From contig NC_064675.1 in the NCBI RefSeq assembly GCF_023278565.1, forward strand, positions 3,844,001 to 3,908,000: a stretch of DNA of 64,000 nt, written 5' to 3'. The notes under the pieces were generated by a model, which saw nothing but the letters and a program-made list of their open reading frames with translations, was not told the DNA's origin and did not search any database. Both the position numbers and the translations under genes were made by a program. The DNA comes from Colletotrichum lupini. Lineage: Eukaryota; Ascomycota; Sordariomycetes; Glomerellales; Glomerellaceae. Below, in pieces: positions 40,001 through 48,570 of this stretch (position 1 is the stretch's first letter; each line of letters opens with the position of its first letter).

Positions 40001-41265
40001 TTTTAAATGGGGATTTATTAGAAGAGGTATATATAGACCCTTCTAATATACCTTTAACTGAATTTTTTGAAAAATACCCTAATTTAAATACTATAAATTG
40101 GGATAAATCAAAAAATCAGTTATTACAGCTTTTAAAAGCCTTATATGGGCTCAAACAAAGCCCTAGACAATGGCAACTAAAGCTGAAGTCTATTTTTAAT
40201 AAAATAGGCTTTTTACCTCTAAAATCCGATGAGGCTACCTATTTCAACCAGGATTTCAAAAATCCTGCTTTTATTGTTACCCACGTCGATGATTTCCTTA
40301 TATTTAATAAAAATATTAAATATATAGAGGAAATTAAGGGTAAAATATCGAAATATATCGATATTAAAGACCTAGGCGAAGCCTCGAATTTCCTAGGCGT
40401 CAAAATTACTAGAAATCGGTCTAATAAGACTATTTCTCTCTCTCAAAGTCATTATATTAAGGAAATTCTTAATAATAATGATTTTTCCAAAGCTAAAATC
40501 ACTAATATACCTATAAATCCGGGTATATTAAATAGTGATTTAGGGAACGAAAAAGATGACTATTTACCTTCAAAAGAGCTATTAAAGACCTACCAGCACC
40601 TAGTAGGATCTTTAATGTACGCTATGGTTGTGACTAGGGCTGATTTAGCTTTTTCAGTCTCTTTCGTCTCCCAATACCTCCATAAGCCCACTATTTACCT
40701 ACTTAAGGTAGTAAAAGGTATTTATAGATACCTTAGTGGCACTATTCACTATAATATTACCTATAATGGTAATATTGGGCCTGTAGAATTAGTAGGCTAT
40801 ACTGATTCTAACTGGGCCGGGTGTAAAAGTACTAGAAAATCAACTTCTGGGTACTTATTTACACTAAATGGAGGTCCGATTAGCTGGAAGTCTAAAAAAC
40901 AGTCTACTATAGCACTTTCTACTACAGAGGCTGAATTTAATGGACTTCAGGAAGCTATTCGGGAAGCTATTTGGCTTCAGAATTTATTATCGGAAATAGG
41001 TTATCAAGTTAAACCTATTACTATTAAAACCGATAATAATGGGGCATTATCTCTTGCTTATAATCCTGAATATCACCAAAGGACTAAGCATACTGCCCTA
41101 TATTATTATTATACTCGACAGGAAGTAGAAAAAGGGAATATTAAAGTAGAATATCTCCCTTCTACTATAATGCCTGCCGATGGGTTAACAAAACCCTTAC
41201 CTCGGGTTAAACATAAGGAATTCGTTAAGCTAATAGGCTTAAACGATCCTAATAACCCTATTTAA
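37018..41265 (+). CDS. Copia Gag-Pol polyprotein
   Basis: One 1,415-aa frame without frameshift. Gag (about 1-195) fits the UBN2 type (NWTTWLSTLHIYLRLL). A linker of about 200-330 is rich in Asn/Pro/Lys with PNTNPNKPSN-like repeats; no CCHC zinc knuckle is present. Protease active site DTG is 344-346 (LYDTGSTVH). Integrase has the HHCC finger (H522, CPSC 555-558) and D585, D647, E683, a DX35E spacing. Reverse transcriptase includes WVFKRKININTG, YKARLVVRGF, DVIGAFLNG, YGLKQSPRQW and HVDDFLIF with D1091/D1092. RNase H has YTDSNWAGC (D1263), STTEAEF, TDNNGALSL and a final TKHTALYYYY. All catalytic residues expected for the class are intact. Codon use is far more AT-rich than the host genes. The start was chosen as the first in-frame ATG, 471 bp after the LTR. 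Confidence 0.95.
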   Translation: MADIIKAITGCLMPENQRLKGSQNWTTWLSTLHIYLRLLKLNTYFEVENEYENITEEQKTQSLLLIRQNIQPEPLSLIFDQIDPKEALNTLKASYEGTGPVLRQQLYLEFHAIRLEHFNSLNEFISSFKSYISKLKSVGAIIEDIDQKTVFISALTNIFPIWADRQRSNLRLKEPPTLEALITDILDENRREIDTPMSSNTIKSNKYSRNKYNKSKTYYKQNTNPNTNPNKPSNYPNKPSNKPSYQPKPNQPRNQPRNQPNQPNLFTKNQRPHGDLNPQPLQSRNYMVSGSDHYTIDPLDENYQPFLPHILPNSTPNDNLGLSGENTNNSANMGTNTTERWLYDTGSTVHITNSMDLFENFDNRDNLPPIRTGAGPVYPQGIGDLILPIYLRGKIIPIRLKNTLYIPEFPLNIFSGILHYKNGGYIEKNYLVDSEGNVFAYLDFKRHGFFLNIAWKNRRPTTGYQQNDLDPKNQYLDLKNILESIQNSLHNITINNSNIEKNTDYLSENSDNQAYSITQEWHEKLGHPSYPYLLKTAKITKGIPLDKLKEKDLNCPSCTTAKLTRQQPKINYNRALFPLERVCIDTVKITPTTISGNNYAIPFTDDFTGFRDVEFSKTKENIINILKNKLEFYFNQFNSYPKYIRLDNGTEFNIGELLPYINEKGIILEPSTPYTPEQNGIAERTNRALIEKARTILLAEKLPLYLWDVILKELTKLVNFTANIRLEKTPMEAFLDYFFPKRNNKPDLSNLRKIGSRVLIYYPTQKRVTSNKMYTYTQNGIYLGKEGNNIYVIYCPSNPFRSRLLRTSHIRFIQNNRIEGVESVNPPLYSKIFDKIEDIQEIPSKIEVLIPKLSEEEKSKYKDFTQSITLPPEPNTLKQALNSSEKSEWLKAIYSELEVIIKKGTLLAIDPNKVYKANKNPLSTRWVFKRKININTGNIDKYKARLVVRGFEQQYGVDYFQTFASGSNPTTYRVLIALSAPLNWHIHQIDVIGAFLNGDLLEEVYIDPSNIPLTEFFEKYPNLNTINWDKSKNQLLQLLKALYGLKQSPRQWQLKLKSIFNKIGFLPLKSDEATYFNQDFKNPAFIVTHVDDFLIFNKNIKYIEEIKGKISKYIDIKDLGEASNFLGVKITRNRSNKTISLSQSHYIKEILNNNDFSKAKITNIPINPGILNSDLGNEKDDYLPSKELLKTYQHLVGSLMYAMVVTRADLAFSVSFVSQYLHKPTIYLLKVVKGIYRYLSGTIHYNITYNGNIGPVELVGYTDSNWAGCKSTRKSTSGYLFTLNGGPISWKSKKQSTIALSTTEAEFNGLQEAIREAIWLQNLLSEIGYQVKPITIKTDNNGALSLAYNPEYHQRTKHTALYYYYTRQEVEKGNIKVEYLPSTIMPADGLTKPLPRVKHKEFVKLIGLNDPNNPI
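37830..37915 (-). other. tRNA-like segment inside the Copia Gag-protease linker (antisense)
   Basis: On the minus strand this stretch has an A-box-like tggtatagtgg and a B-box-like ggttcaaatc at tRNA-like spacing, with a small ccttgattgtaagg hairpin between. A long palindrome, arms tatggt-agtggt and accact-accata, occupies the D-arm position. The acceptor arms do not pair, so it is not a working tRNA gene by eye. It is translated as part of the linker. Confidence 0.4.
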
Positions 41266-41332
41266 CCTATATTATACCCCTAATATAGGTATTTATTTTC
41301 CTTATATTTTTATGAATACTTTAAGGAAAATA

Positions 41333-41416
41333 CTCTAGGGTACCAAAAGATTGTTCTAGGGTACCAAAAAACTATTCTAGGGTACTAGAAATCTACTCTA
41401 GGGTACTTGGTTAGCT
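41333..41416 (+). repeat. Four 21-bp tandem repeats downstream of Gag-Pol
   Basis: Units start at 41,333, 41,354, 41,375 and 41,396, each opening with YTCTAGGGTAC and then diverging. The period is exactly 21 bp. The array lies between the stop codon and the polypurine tract. Confidence 0.85.
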
Positions 41417-41449
41417 ATTTCAACATAGCTAATAAGGCAAAAGAGGGAG

Positions 41450-41963
41450 TGTTACGAAGGTAACTTTGTTTACCTTATTATTCGCCTTATTATCAATATT
41501 ACGTAAGCAAACTATATACCATATTAATCTACGATTTCTGTAGATTATTATAGGTATTGATTATGTAAGCAATACTGCTTATATAAGCTTACGTGAGCAG
41601 TGGAAAGTACTGGAAGATAACTGAATAATCTGGAATTTACTCGAGGCGGAATTACGTACTACGATTACGCATTCACTTACGTATATGCTTATTAATTATA
41701 TCATAATTAATAAGCAATGGAATATTCTAGTAGGAGGTTTTTATGCCTATATGTAGGCGTGTATTTGCCTACCTAGACCTTTCGTTAAGCAAGCAACTTC
41801 TCATATAGTAATTCAACTATATTACTCTCTTTATTACAAAAACCTCTTTTATATACGCTTATTTCCCCTATATTCATATATTCTTGCTTCTATATGAATA
41901 TTCACTTTTCATATTCTATATAAGAATATCCCGCATTACCTCGTTAAAGCTATACGTGCTAGA
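41450..41963 (+). repeat. Right (3') LTR of the Copia element
   Basis: 514 bp; no difference seen from 36,033-36,546 when read side by side. Preceded by the polypurine tract aaaagagggag and followed by AATTC. Confidence 0.92.
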
Positions 41964-41968
41964 AATTC
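41964..41968. repeat. Target site duplication of the Copia element (right copy)
   Basis: AATTC, matching 36,028-36,032. Confidence 0.9.
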
Positions 41969-43755
41969 TTTATAAACCTCTTATAAAAGTTATAAAACCC
42001 GAGGAAAGACTAGATACTTTTAAGTAATATAAGTAGTTTCTAGTCTCTAACTATAAAGACTTTTTCCTCGTCCGGCTATATATCTTTTATTAAAACTATA
42101 AAGCCTAAGTACTTCGTAGTAGTAATACTAAATTCGTATTTCTTAATATCTACTTATAAGCTTACTTTTTATAAGTAGTCTAGTACTTTAGTAACGTACT
42201 CTTAGTATTAGAGGGGGTCGTTAGAAAAGATTAGGATATTATTTATATATATTATATAAAAGTTATTTAAGTACTCTATTAGTATCTCGTTTATATATTA
42301 TTAATACGTAGTAAGCCCGTTATAGAGCCTAAAGGGTATTACCTTATACTTATACGCCCTATAGCGGGTTCTAAACGTCGTTAAGTCCTCGGAGGCTAGG
42401 TTAAGTCGGATATAGTAAAAGGCCTGCTTAATATCTAACTTAGTAAATACTTTCGCCCTACTTAGCCGCGCGAGGGTCTCGTTAATAAGTAATAATAAGT
42501 AGCGGTCTTTTTTTATAACCTTATTAAGCTTATAAAAGTTAACGTAAAAGCGCAGGCTACTATTGTACTTTTTTATAAATAGCGTTAGTAATATAAAAGG
42601 AGTATTACTTAGCTCGATAAATCCCTTTTATAAGTACTTTAGTAAATAGGCCCTTATAGCCTCTAGCTCGGGTACTAACTACTTATATAAAGGGTAGTAG
42701 GTTAGCTTTTCCCTACTACTATTTAAGAGCTCGATTTTATAGTTATATAGCTTATAAGGCACTAGTATATTATTAATAGCCTTGTTAAAAACGTCGGTCT
42801 AGGGCTATAAATACTCTAGTAAGTTCGTCGTTATGAGGTCGCGAGTAACTTAGTTATTATTATATAAGGGGTCTGCCTCCTCTTTTTTATTTTTTATAAT
42901 ATAGTTAAGCTTATAGAGTAATATAGAGCCTATTTTAACGTCGTTTTGCTTTAGGTTTTTTTTAAAAGCGGGAGCGCTAATAAAGGTAATATCTATTTAT
43001 ATTATTACTAAGTATAGTTTTTATTACCTAGCCCTCTCCGCGGGGGCAATACTAGTACTATTAAAGGCGCGTTCTATTTTCTTTATATTCTTAGCCTCGT
43101 CTAACCGCTATATCTAACGGGCTATCGTTTTTAGCGGGCGTAGTAATATCCTAATTAGTATGCCCTTCGCCCGCTATTACTAAAGCTTTTAGTTATAGTA
43201 AGTTATATTTATTTTAAATAGGTCTTATTAACGGTCGGCGTCGATTTAGTATTATATATTAATAACTTCCGGGGTATATAGGTCCTCGATATCCCTAATA
43301 ATAGTAGAGGGCGTCTTTTATAGCAGTAGGTCCTTAGGTTATATTAGACGTTAGTAGCGAATATTAAAGTTTACCCCATAGTATTCGAACTACTTCTGCC
43401 CTAGGATTAGGTCGTAGCGGCCCGTATTAAGCTAAAGGAGGGGTACTTTTAAAAAGACCTATCGATTAATATATAAGTTAATAGTCTATACTACGCTAGT
43501 ATTGTCTAATCGCTCTTTATTAAATCTAGCGGTAGGGATTAGGTATTATAATTTATAAGATAGGGCTGCGCAGAACTATTATAATAGAGGGGTTACGTAG
43601 TTATTTATAAATCCGTACTTATTAGCTCCCGTATTAAGTAAGGCTCTTAAGTAAATTCTATATCTATTAAATACTAGTATAAGCTCTATTTTAAGGGGCT
43701 AGCTACTTACGAGATTCTATAAGTTTACTAAATTAATTACTAATTTTCCGTCCTT
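41969..43755 (-). pseudogene. Gypsy reverse transcriptase and protease remains
   Basis: Reading the reverse complement from about 42,700 to 41,970 gives Gypsy RT blocks in the right order with in-frame stops: a KGFIELS start, an AYKYKVIPFRLYN-like block (from VMPFGLCN), an FYNIYNILIFS-like active-site region, DIKKYEF and then KYLGF, EKVFIVRD and FLGFYNFYKRFIKN just before the Copia insertion. Nearly all changes from the expected Gypsy sequence are C-to-T or G-to-A. The protease region (about 43,000-43,750) is too degraded to place its active site. Boundaries are approximate. Confidence 0.75.
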
Positions 43756-43763
43756 TTTATATA
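43756..43763. repeat. Probable target site duplication of the MULE (left copy)
   Basis: TTTATATA directly before the left inverted terminus; the same eight bases follow the right terminus at 46,594-46,601. Low-complexity sequence makes the exact length (8-9 bp) uncertain. Confidence 0.6.
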
Positions 43764-43812
43764 AAACCCGGCTATTTTAACTATATCGTTTAGCTATTTT
43801 AACTGTACGCTA
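43764..43812 (+). repeat. Left terminal inverted repeat of the MULE
   Basis: Starts aaacccggctattttaac and contains tttagctattttaact; pairs with 46,545-46,593 in inverted orientation over 49 bp with only transition differences. Confidence 0.8.
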
Positions 43813-44205
43813 TAGTTAACAGTCCCCACTTTTCCAACTAATTAGCCTAACTCACGAATTAGCCCAAGTTAATTAGGCCAATTTAATAAAAATCTACGAT
43901 TCGAGCTAATTCGACGATTGCCGTACTTTTCGTTAAAATAATTTAATTATATAATTATCTAACTAAGCGGAATAACTAATTTAAAAGCTAGCCTCCTATT
44001 AGCCTACTTAAGTTAATAATTCCGATCGTTAAGACTACGGTAATTAACTATAAGTAATTAACGGCTATACTAAGATCCCCCGGTTATAATCTATACTAGC
44101 TATTTAGATCGAGGGATTACTAGACTTACTTAGTAATAACCGTAGCGTAGATCCCTCGTTACTCCTCGTTAGTAATATTACTTATAGTTCTACTTCCTCG
44201 ACTTC

Positions 44206-44259
44206 CTCTACCTCGCGGGCGACCTCTACCTCGCGGGCGACCTCTACCTCGCGGGTGAC
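44206..44259 (-). repeat. Three 18-bp GC-rich tandem repeats in the MULE
   Basis: Unit ctctacctcgcgggcgac, three copies (third has one C-to-T). On the coding strand it would give a Val-Glu/Ala-Arg-Glu-type repeat near the transposase C terminus. It stands out as GC-rich in an AT-rich block, because it has few CpA sites for RIP to act on. Confidence 0.75.
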
Positions 44260-44269
44260 CTCGGCCTCG

Positions 44270-46300
44270 ACCTCGGCCTTACTTAGGCTCGGTAGTAGCC
44301 GCTACGTATAGATCTTAGTTAAGTTAACGTTAGAGATCTGCCGTAATTTACTAAAAGCCTAGTTCTAGCTAGCTAGTAAATTAACCCTTATCTAGTCGTT
44401 CCTAATATAAAGGATTCCTTACTTAAGTAGCCTAGGAGCCCTATTAACGATTAGTACCGACGGGAGACTATTATAATAATAGTATAACTATAGGGATATC
44501 GACTTTATTATTACGAGGCCGACCTCGCGGTATAACGACGAGGGGATCTAAGATCTAGCGTAAGGTATTATTAATAATAAGGTTATAGCTAAGGTACTAA
44601 TAGCGGTTATAGTTAAGGTACGAGAGAGGCTTATTCCGCTCGAGATACTAACGAATAGTATATAAATAAGGGAGGCCGTACTAAGTAGTAAATTACTTTA
44701 TATAAAGTAAGTCGGGTTCGGTCTTTTTTAGCCTTCCGTAAACTAAGCGGTACTGCGCAGTAATAAGTCTTAACGCTTTCTTTGAGTAGCGGGTACGTAT
44801 ATTACCTATTTAAGCTTTTTAGCGGTTATTAATACTAAACTCGACGAGCTAATAAGAGCTCTATTTAGCAAGATCGACCTTATAAGCTACTTTTTAATTA
44901 CTAATTATCTATTATATATAATCCGTAAAGAACTTTAGATCTATAGTTAAGTTAAAGAGGTAGCTCTTAATCTCTTTATAACTACTTTTTATCCGAGAGG
45001 TTACCTTAATACTAAGGTTATAGTACTACTTAATCTAGTAGTTTACGAACTCCTTATACTAGCTAAGGTAAGTCTCGAGAATATAAGTAATTAAGGGCTC
45101 TTACCGTTCGAACTTCTTAAGTATTAACTTCTAGGCCTCGGCAAAGTCCCCTTCTAAATTAATATAAATCACAGACTTCTAAACTAAAAAAAAGCTAACG
45201 TAGGTATCTAGAATCTCACGGGGCCGGCTAACGGTAATTAGTTCTTCTAACGAAGCTCTTACTAATAATTTAGCAAAGACGGGGTCGATATAGTTACTAC
45301 TAATTACTTCGTTATTATTAATTACTTAAGAGCTGTCGGTATAAATCTACTGCTTTTTAACTTTATAGGTAATATTCTTATTAATATACTATACACAGAT
45401 CTACTACTACGTATCGGGCTAGACGGTAGTAAGGGCTTTTTTTAGCGCCTTCTTAAAGTCGGTAATAGTAACGATGGGCTTGCGGGCGTCAATTTAAGCA
45501 CAGAGGTCTTCTAATTAACCCAGAGCCCACTCGTAGGCCTAGTAGTCTTCCGAGTTAATAAGGTAGAATACTATATTAAAAGTCGTACCCATATTAGCCA
45601 CCCTAGTCACGTTTATAAGTAGTATCTTAAAGCGGTTAGTCTTATAAGTATTATCTAATAAAATAACGTTTAAAAAGAGCTTTTATATAACCTCGTAATA
45701 AGGGTAGGTCTAGAGGAGGCCAGTAATATAGCCGTCGAGCTATTGTACGAAGTACTTAATACCGCGCTCTTAGAATAATATAATAAGGGCCTAGGTAGGA
45801 GTATACCCGCCGAGGCTCTATAGCCGCATCTTCTATATATCGTTCTTAATATCCTTATGCTTAAATAGGTAGTCTAGATACCTCTTAGATATTATAGCGG
45901 TAACCCTATAACTACCCGTAGTCGTAGTTCGAAAGGCCTAACTAATCTCCTTATTTTATTAAGCTAAGCGCTTATAATAAGAAGGATAGGTAATAGGATC
46001 GGTAGAAGGCTCGTAGTTATAACGGTTAACTCGTACTTCGAAGTACTAACGGTCCCCTTTAGTTTTTAACTTAACGGCCTTAGCTACCTACTTATAGTCC
46101 TTTTTTCTTATAAATATCTTTTAGAGGTGCGTAGAGCTCGGTAGATTATAGCCGCTTACGTCGTAATAAAGGTCGAATCGGGAAAGAATTCCGTTATAAT
46201 AATTAAAAGCGCGGCGCTTAACGATTACGAATCCTTAAGTTTTTATAGAAGAAGTAATATTTATAAGAAGATCTTTATACGTATCGTAGCTATTAGGATT
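44270..46300 (-). pseudogene. MULE (FAR1/Hop-type) transposase remains
   Basis: The reverse complement of about 46,270-45,300 reads, with stops, GFVIVKRRAFNYYNG, then AKAVKLKTKGDR, FEVRVNRYNYEPS, AFRTTTTGSYRVTAI, LFLNVILLDNTYKTNRFK, NMGTTFNIVFYLINSEDY and IVTITDFKKALKKAL. This is the order of a FAR1-type DNA-binding start followed by the MULE transposase core, in which LLDNTYKTNRF carries the first catalytic Asp and the TDFKKAL block (normally TDRE-AL) the second. The downstream part is too mutated to place the last catalytic residue. Limits are approximate. Confidence 0.75.
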
Positions 46301-46544
46301 TCTGACCGGCAATTCGAGAGGTATTATAACGTTAGTAGTAGCGGTAGTAGTAGCGGCGGCGCGGTAGTAATAATAATAGTTTAGTTAAGATTAATTAGTC
46401 GTAAGTAAGTAAGCAAAAATCCACTAAGTTTAATTAACGGTACGTAGTAAAAGTAGAAGTAAAAGTAGGTAGGTAATAGAAAAATTTCTACTACTTACTA
46501 GTACTCGAGGCGGGCTATAGCGGCTAGTAGAAATTTTCTAATAG

Positions 46545-46593
46545 TAGCGTATAGTTAAAATAGCTAAATAATACAATCAAAATAGCCGGGTTC
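46545..46593 (-). repeat. Right terminal inverted repeat of the MULE
   Basis: On the minus strand it starts gaacccggctattttgat. It matches the left end with seven transitions in 49 bp and no transversions. Confidence 0.8.
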
Positions 46594-46601
46594 TTTATAT
46601 A

Positions 46602-48250
46602 TATCCCCTAGCTAGGAGTTTACTTTTACTAGGGGTTCTAGTTTTCTAAACCCGACTCTATTTTAATAAGGCCCTTAGTAATATTAATAGCGGCTATAGT
46701 AGTCTTCGGCTTTTTAGGGTAGTCCTTAGAAATATATCCGGTATTATTATAAACGAAGTAAGCGCTATTATTTTTAAGTTTTTAATATAGGGCTTTAGGG
46801 ATCGTTTTATGGGTAGAGGTACGACCTCGGTCCTATTTAGTACCTCTAGTACCTCTATTATTTCCGCTACTTTTATTATTTCTACCCGAAGTTTAATAAG
46901 TCTAGCTAGAAGCCTTAAACGGGCGGTCCTTTATAAAAGGGGGCTATATCGCGTTAGTTAGCTAAGTAACGTACTTAGTATACTTTTAAAAAGTAGCCGT
47001 GTTATTTAGGTACTTCGATATAGCTTAGTTATAAAGATATATAAGTAGCTTATTATAAAAACGGCGCTTTTACTAAGACTTTAGAAGCTTATTAATATAC
47101 ATAAGCTTAGCGAATATAGAGCGCTTTTAGTAAACGTTTTTAAGTATAATTACGAGTACGTTTAGCTTATAACTAGCGTCGTCTATAGTAGTTAGGCTAG
47201 TATAAGCCGACTTAAGCTCGTAGAATAGCTACTTAGCCGTAATAATCTCGTTAGAAATTAGTATTAGGTATATAAACTCCGTAGTACTGCCTCTAATCTT
47301 ATTAATAATATACTCTAGGTAGTACCTATCCGTATTATAGTTAGTATTTTCTAAGCGCTTCGTAATATACTAAAGCTAATAGTCGAACTTAAAGCTAGTA
47401 TTATTACTTATAAAAATAGGTACGTTAGGTATTTTTTAAAAGCTATAGGTAACGGGATAGGACGAGGCTAGAGTAGTCTCGCGGCTACCCTACGTCTCTA
47501 GGTATACTAATTAGTACTTTAATATACTAAGGGTAGTAGTATCGTAAATAGAGCTAGCCTAGGAGCCGTTCTCTAATTACTTTAGTTTTTTAACTATAGC
47601 TATATTATTAATATAAGCTTAGGTAAGGGCTTTTTTTATAATATAGAGCTCTATAATAATAATACGCGTAAGGTCGAGGTTTTTATAGGTTATTATATAT
47701 AGGCGCTCTATACTATTACTTAGCTAGCTAATAATAAAAGCTAGGACCTGCTCTAATTAATACTAGGTAATACGTATTTTTAGTTACTATTTAATCTATT
47801 TAATCAGGGTCTTTTTATTATTTTTAAAGTATAGCTCCTAGATAAAGTCGAGGTCGATATATTACTTAGTATTTTTCTTAAAGAGGATATCGTTACGGAT
47901 ATAAATAGGTAAAGTGAGCTAGTTAGCTACGTTATTAAGGTATATTAAGTAATCGGCCTAGGTAGTAAAGGATAGGAAGCGCTTTATTAACTAGTTAAAT
48001 AGTACGACCTTAGGGTTAATTACTAAGAGCTTAGTACCTTCGTTAGGGCCTATGACGCTTTATTAGGACTCGTAAAGGCGGCGACTTTATTAAAAGCCGT
48101 TAGTATAAAGGGAGACCTAGCCTCCTTAGCTATATTTTTTAATTATTACGTTTAATAAAAGGGGTATATATTTAGGGGGTATTAATTATACTATTTATAT
48201 ATAATTAATTTAATTAGCTATCGCTCGGCTCTCTTATACGCTTTCTTAAT
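46602..48250 (-). pseudogene. Gypsy gag remains
   Basis: The reverse complement holds a long stop-broken frame with retrotransposon-gag-like helical sequence. Near 46,760-46,720 there is a segment reading AYFVYNNTGYISKDYPKKPK, which looks like a CYNCGKPGHISKDCPKKPK-type zinc knuckle whose Cys and His codons were changed by C-to-T/G-to-A mutation. Upstream Arg/Gly/Asn-rich sequence is typical of the gag-knuckle linker. Confidence 0.7.
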
Positions 48251-48341
48251 AAGGGTAGCTAGTTAGTATAATAAGTAGTTAATTAATTAAAATATTATCG
48301 TTCCGTTTCTAAAGAATAGTTAATTAAGTAACGTTAAGTAG

Positions 48342-48565
48342 TGTTACGAAAGGGAACTTAAAGTAGGTTAGAACGCTACTATATTAACTTAATTAACTAA
48401 AGACTTAACGTAAAAAAGGAAAAAACAGAACAGTAAGTAGAAGCTAGCGAGCTAGCCCTTTAGGCCTAGCGGTCTAGCTCGTTACGTAACTATTAAGAGC
48501 TTAGCCTCGCAGCCTAAGGCTGAGCCACGGGGCCCACAGGGGCCCTAATGCCCACTGCCGTGACA
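48342..48565 (-). repeat. Right LTR of the Gypsy element (5' LTR in element orientation)
   Basis: 224 bp. Its outer 80 bp are nearly unmutated (gagccacggggcccacagg and ccgtgaca at the very end), while the inner part has many A/T replacements relative to the left LTR. Confidence 0.9.
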
Positions 48566-48570
48566 CTCTG
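48566..48570. repeat. Target site duplication of the Gypsy element (right copy)
   Basis: CTCTG, matching 33,458-33,462. Confidence 0.9.

Larger units (their letters stand above)
36033..41963 (+). mobile_element. Apparently intact Copia (Ty1-type) LTR retrotransposon
   Basis: 5,931 bp with two 514-bp LTRs in which I see no difference, a 5-bp AATTC target duplication, a primer-binding site, one uninterrupted Gag-Pol frame (37,018-41,265) and a polypurine tract (aaaagagggag, 41,439-41,449). It lies inside the RT/RNase H junction of the RIP-mutated Gypsy element, so it is younger than that element. CpA and TpG dinucleotides are common throughout, so it has not been through RIP, although it is AT-rich. 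LTR identity means recent insertion. The same family has a solo LTR at 49,017-49,530. All parts expected for autonomous transposition by this class are present; activity is not shown. Confidence 0.95.
43764..46593 (-). mobile_element. Mutator-like (Hop-type) DNA transposon, RIP-mutated
   Basis: 2,830 bp flanked by 49-bp inverted repeats (43,764-43,812 and 46,545-46,593). The two ends differ at seven positions, all transitions, as RIP would produce; consensus outer end is RAACCCGGCTATTTT. The minus strand encodes a broken transposase. The element lies between the gag and protease regions of the Gypsy element. Hop from Fusarium oxysporum is the best-known fungal member of this group; the assignment rests on the transposase order and long inverted ends. 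Confidence 0.82.
33463..48565 (-). mobile_element. Gypsy (Ty3-type) LTR retrotransposon, RIP-mutated, with two nested insertions
   Basis: The outer element has 224-bp LTRs beginning TGTCACG and ending CGTGACA in their least mutated copies, and a CTCTG target duplication. Its coding strand is minus. Reading the reverse complement of about 42,700-41,970 gives a reverse transcriptase riddled with stops but recognisable in order (KGFIEL, then DRPLLIITY-like, then FLGFYNFYKRFIKN). Gag with a decayed zinc-knuckle region lies toward 46,600-48,200, and RNase H and integrase remains lie at 36,000-33,900, interrupted by a Copia insertion. CpA and TpG are nearly absent and TpA abundant, as produced by RIP. 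Removing the Copia (with one duplication, 5,936 bp) and the MULE (2,838 bp) leaves about 6.3 kb, a normal Gypsy size. No intact protein is encoded. Confidence 0.9.

Noticed and set aside
33700..48340. Centromere or mitochondrial insertion as explanation of the AT-rich block
   Set aside because: Complete LTR pairs, target duplications, inverted ends and transposon protein order explain the block; no mitochondrial gene seen.
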